From: Prado023 sp963818445
GTDB taxonomy: Bacteria; Actinomycetota; Actinomycetes; S36-B12; CAIYMF01
Length of the DNA: 64,000 nt
Direction of reading: 5' to 3'
NCBI GenBank assembly: GCA_963818445.1
Contig: CAWFSG010000018.1
Span: 1-64,000 of the forward strand
Below the pieces are notes generated by a model that saw nothing but the letters and a program-made list of their open reading frames with translations, was not told the DNA's origin and searched no databases. This document shows positions 63,593-64,000 of this stretch, piece after piece. Position 1 is the first letter of the stretch. Each line of letters begins with the position of its first letter. A program made the position numbers and the translations under genes.

Positions 63593-63607
63593 GCGAACAT
63601 CGTTCGC
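63593..63607. promoter_or_regulatory. GCGAAC-ATC-GTTCGC operator palindrome
   Basis: A perfect 6-bp inverted repeat around ATC lies in the 77-bp gap between the oxidoreductase and the TetR gene, with a further half-site GTTCGC at 63619-63624. It is the likely binding site of the adjacent TetR regulator. Confidence 0.65.
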
Positions 63608-63656
63608 ATTGCAATAGGTGTTCGCACATTCGGCCTGGACCCGCTACCGTGGCGAC

Positions 63657-64000
63657 ATGTCCACCCGTCGCGAACTGACCCGAACGGCCACCATCGCCCA
63701 GATCAAGCAGGCTGCCCTCGACCAGATCGAGCACGAGGGCGCCCCCGCCCTGTCCATCCGCGGCGTCGCGCGTGCGATCGGGATGAGCCCGGCCGGGCTC
63801 TACCGCTACTACGACGGCCGCGACGCCCTGCTGACCGACCTGCTGACCGACGCCTACCGGGACCTCGCCCGGGGCGTGGCCGCAGCGGCAGGGCTGCCGA
63901 TCGCGCCACCCAGCGCGGAGCCGGGCGGGTCCGTTCCTGATGTGGAGGACCCGATCGCCGCGATGCGCAGCGCCATCGAGGCCTATCGCGGGTGGGCCGT
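63657..64000 (+). CDS. TetR family regulator, truncated by the window end
   Basis: 114 residues are visible from ATG 63657. The N-terminal HTH is typical: IKQAALDQIEHEGAPALSIRGVARAIGMSPAGLYRYYDGRDALLTDLL. The ligand domain has only begun. It is divergent from the NAD-binding oxidoreductase and should repress it and itself through the palindrome at 63593-63607. The ligand is unknown. Confidence 0.85.
   Translation, partial: MSTRRELTRTATIAQIKQAALDQIEHEGAPALSIRGVARAIGMSPAGLYRYYDGRDALLTDLLTDAYRDLARGVAAAAGLPIAPPSAEPGGSVPDVEDPIAAMRSAIEAYRGWA

Noticed and set aside
1..64000. CRISPR arrays, tRNA or rRNA genes, insertion sequences
   Set aside because: Reading both strands showed no regularly spaced repeats, tRNA-like cloverleaf, rRNA motifs or transposase motifs.

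Overview
This is high-GC DNA from an actinobacterium. The evidence is the strong G/C third-position bias, frequent GTG and TTG starts, a WhiG/FliA-type sigma gene beside xerC, and the order rplS-lepB-lepB-rnhB-yraN-comM-dprA-xerC-whiG / rpsB-tsf-pyrH-frr-cdsA-rlmN, which is the usual actinobacterial arrangement. I cannot place it below phylum with confidence. No rRNA, tRNA, CRISPR array, insertion sequence or prophage gene was recognised.

Positions 1-40.8 kb are an accessory, mostly catabolic region. It opens with a partial gene, two radical-SAM genes facing each other and a SHOCT-domain gene. A saccharopine-dehydrogenase-like gene follows, divergent from a cysteine-rich MarR gene, and then a decayed lysoplasmalogenase. 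Next come an alpha/beta hydrolase, a 60-residue zinc-ribbon protein and a secreted protein of unknown function. From 8.3 to 31.1 kb most genes fit polyamine and amino-acid breakdown: mmsA with a DAO-type flavoenzyme, a PotABCD polyamine importer behind an aminobutyraldehyde-dehydrogenase-like gene, a second such dehydrogenase divergent from an Lrp regulator, a putrescine-type class III aminotransferase, a flavoprotein gene that looks fused, and putA. A Ser/Thr kinase, a D-lactate dehydrogenase and a multicopper oxidase lie among them. From 31 to 40.6 kb there are an MFS transporter, tesB, a secreted GH13 amylase, a glutarate module (gcdH, a CoA-transferase and a GntR regulator with a perfect 12-bp operator palindrome in the gcdH promoter), and prpE.

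Positions 40.85-64 kb are mainly core information-processing genes: rlmN, cdsA, frr, pyrH, tsf, rpsB, an M23 peptidase, whiG, xerC, dprA, comM, yraN, rnhB, two lepB genes, rplS, trmD, rimM, khpA and rpsP. After these come a YcaQ-family gene, a PucR-type regulator, ffh, a flippase-like membrane protein with a small coupled gene, an NAD-binding oxidoreductase and the start of a TetR gene.

The working picture for the first part is import of putrescine-like amines by PotABCD, transamination or oxidation to aminoaldehydes, and oxidation by the aldehyde dehydrogenases. C5 products (glutarate) would enter through the CoA-transferase and GcdH, and C3 products through MmsA and PrpE. The main caution is that at least nine genes between 4.8 and 39.5 kb carry apparent single-base frameshifts and two more probably do, whereas none was seen from 40.85 kb to the end. 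Either the first part has poorer base accuracy or these genes are recently inactivated.
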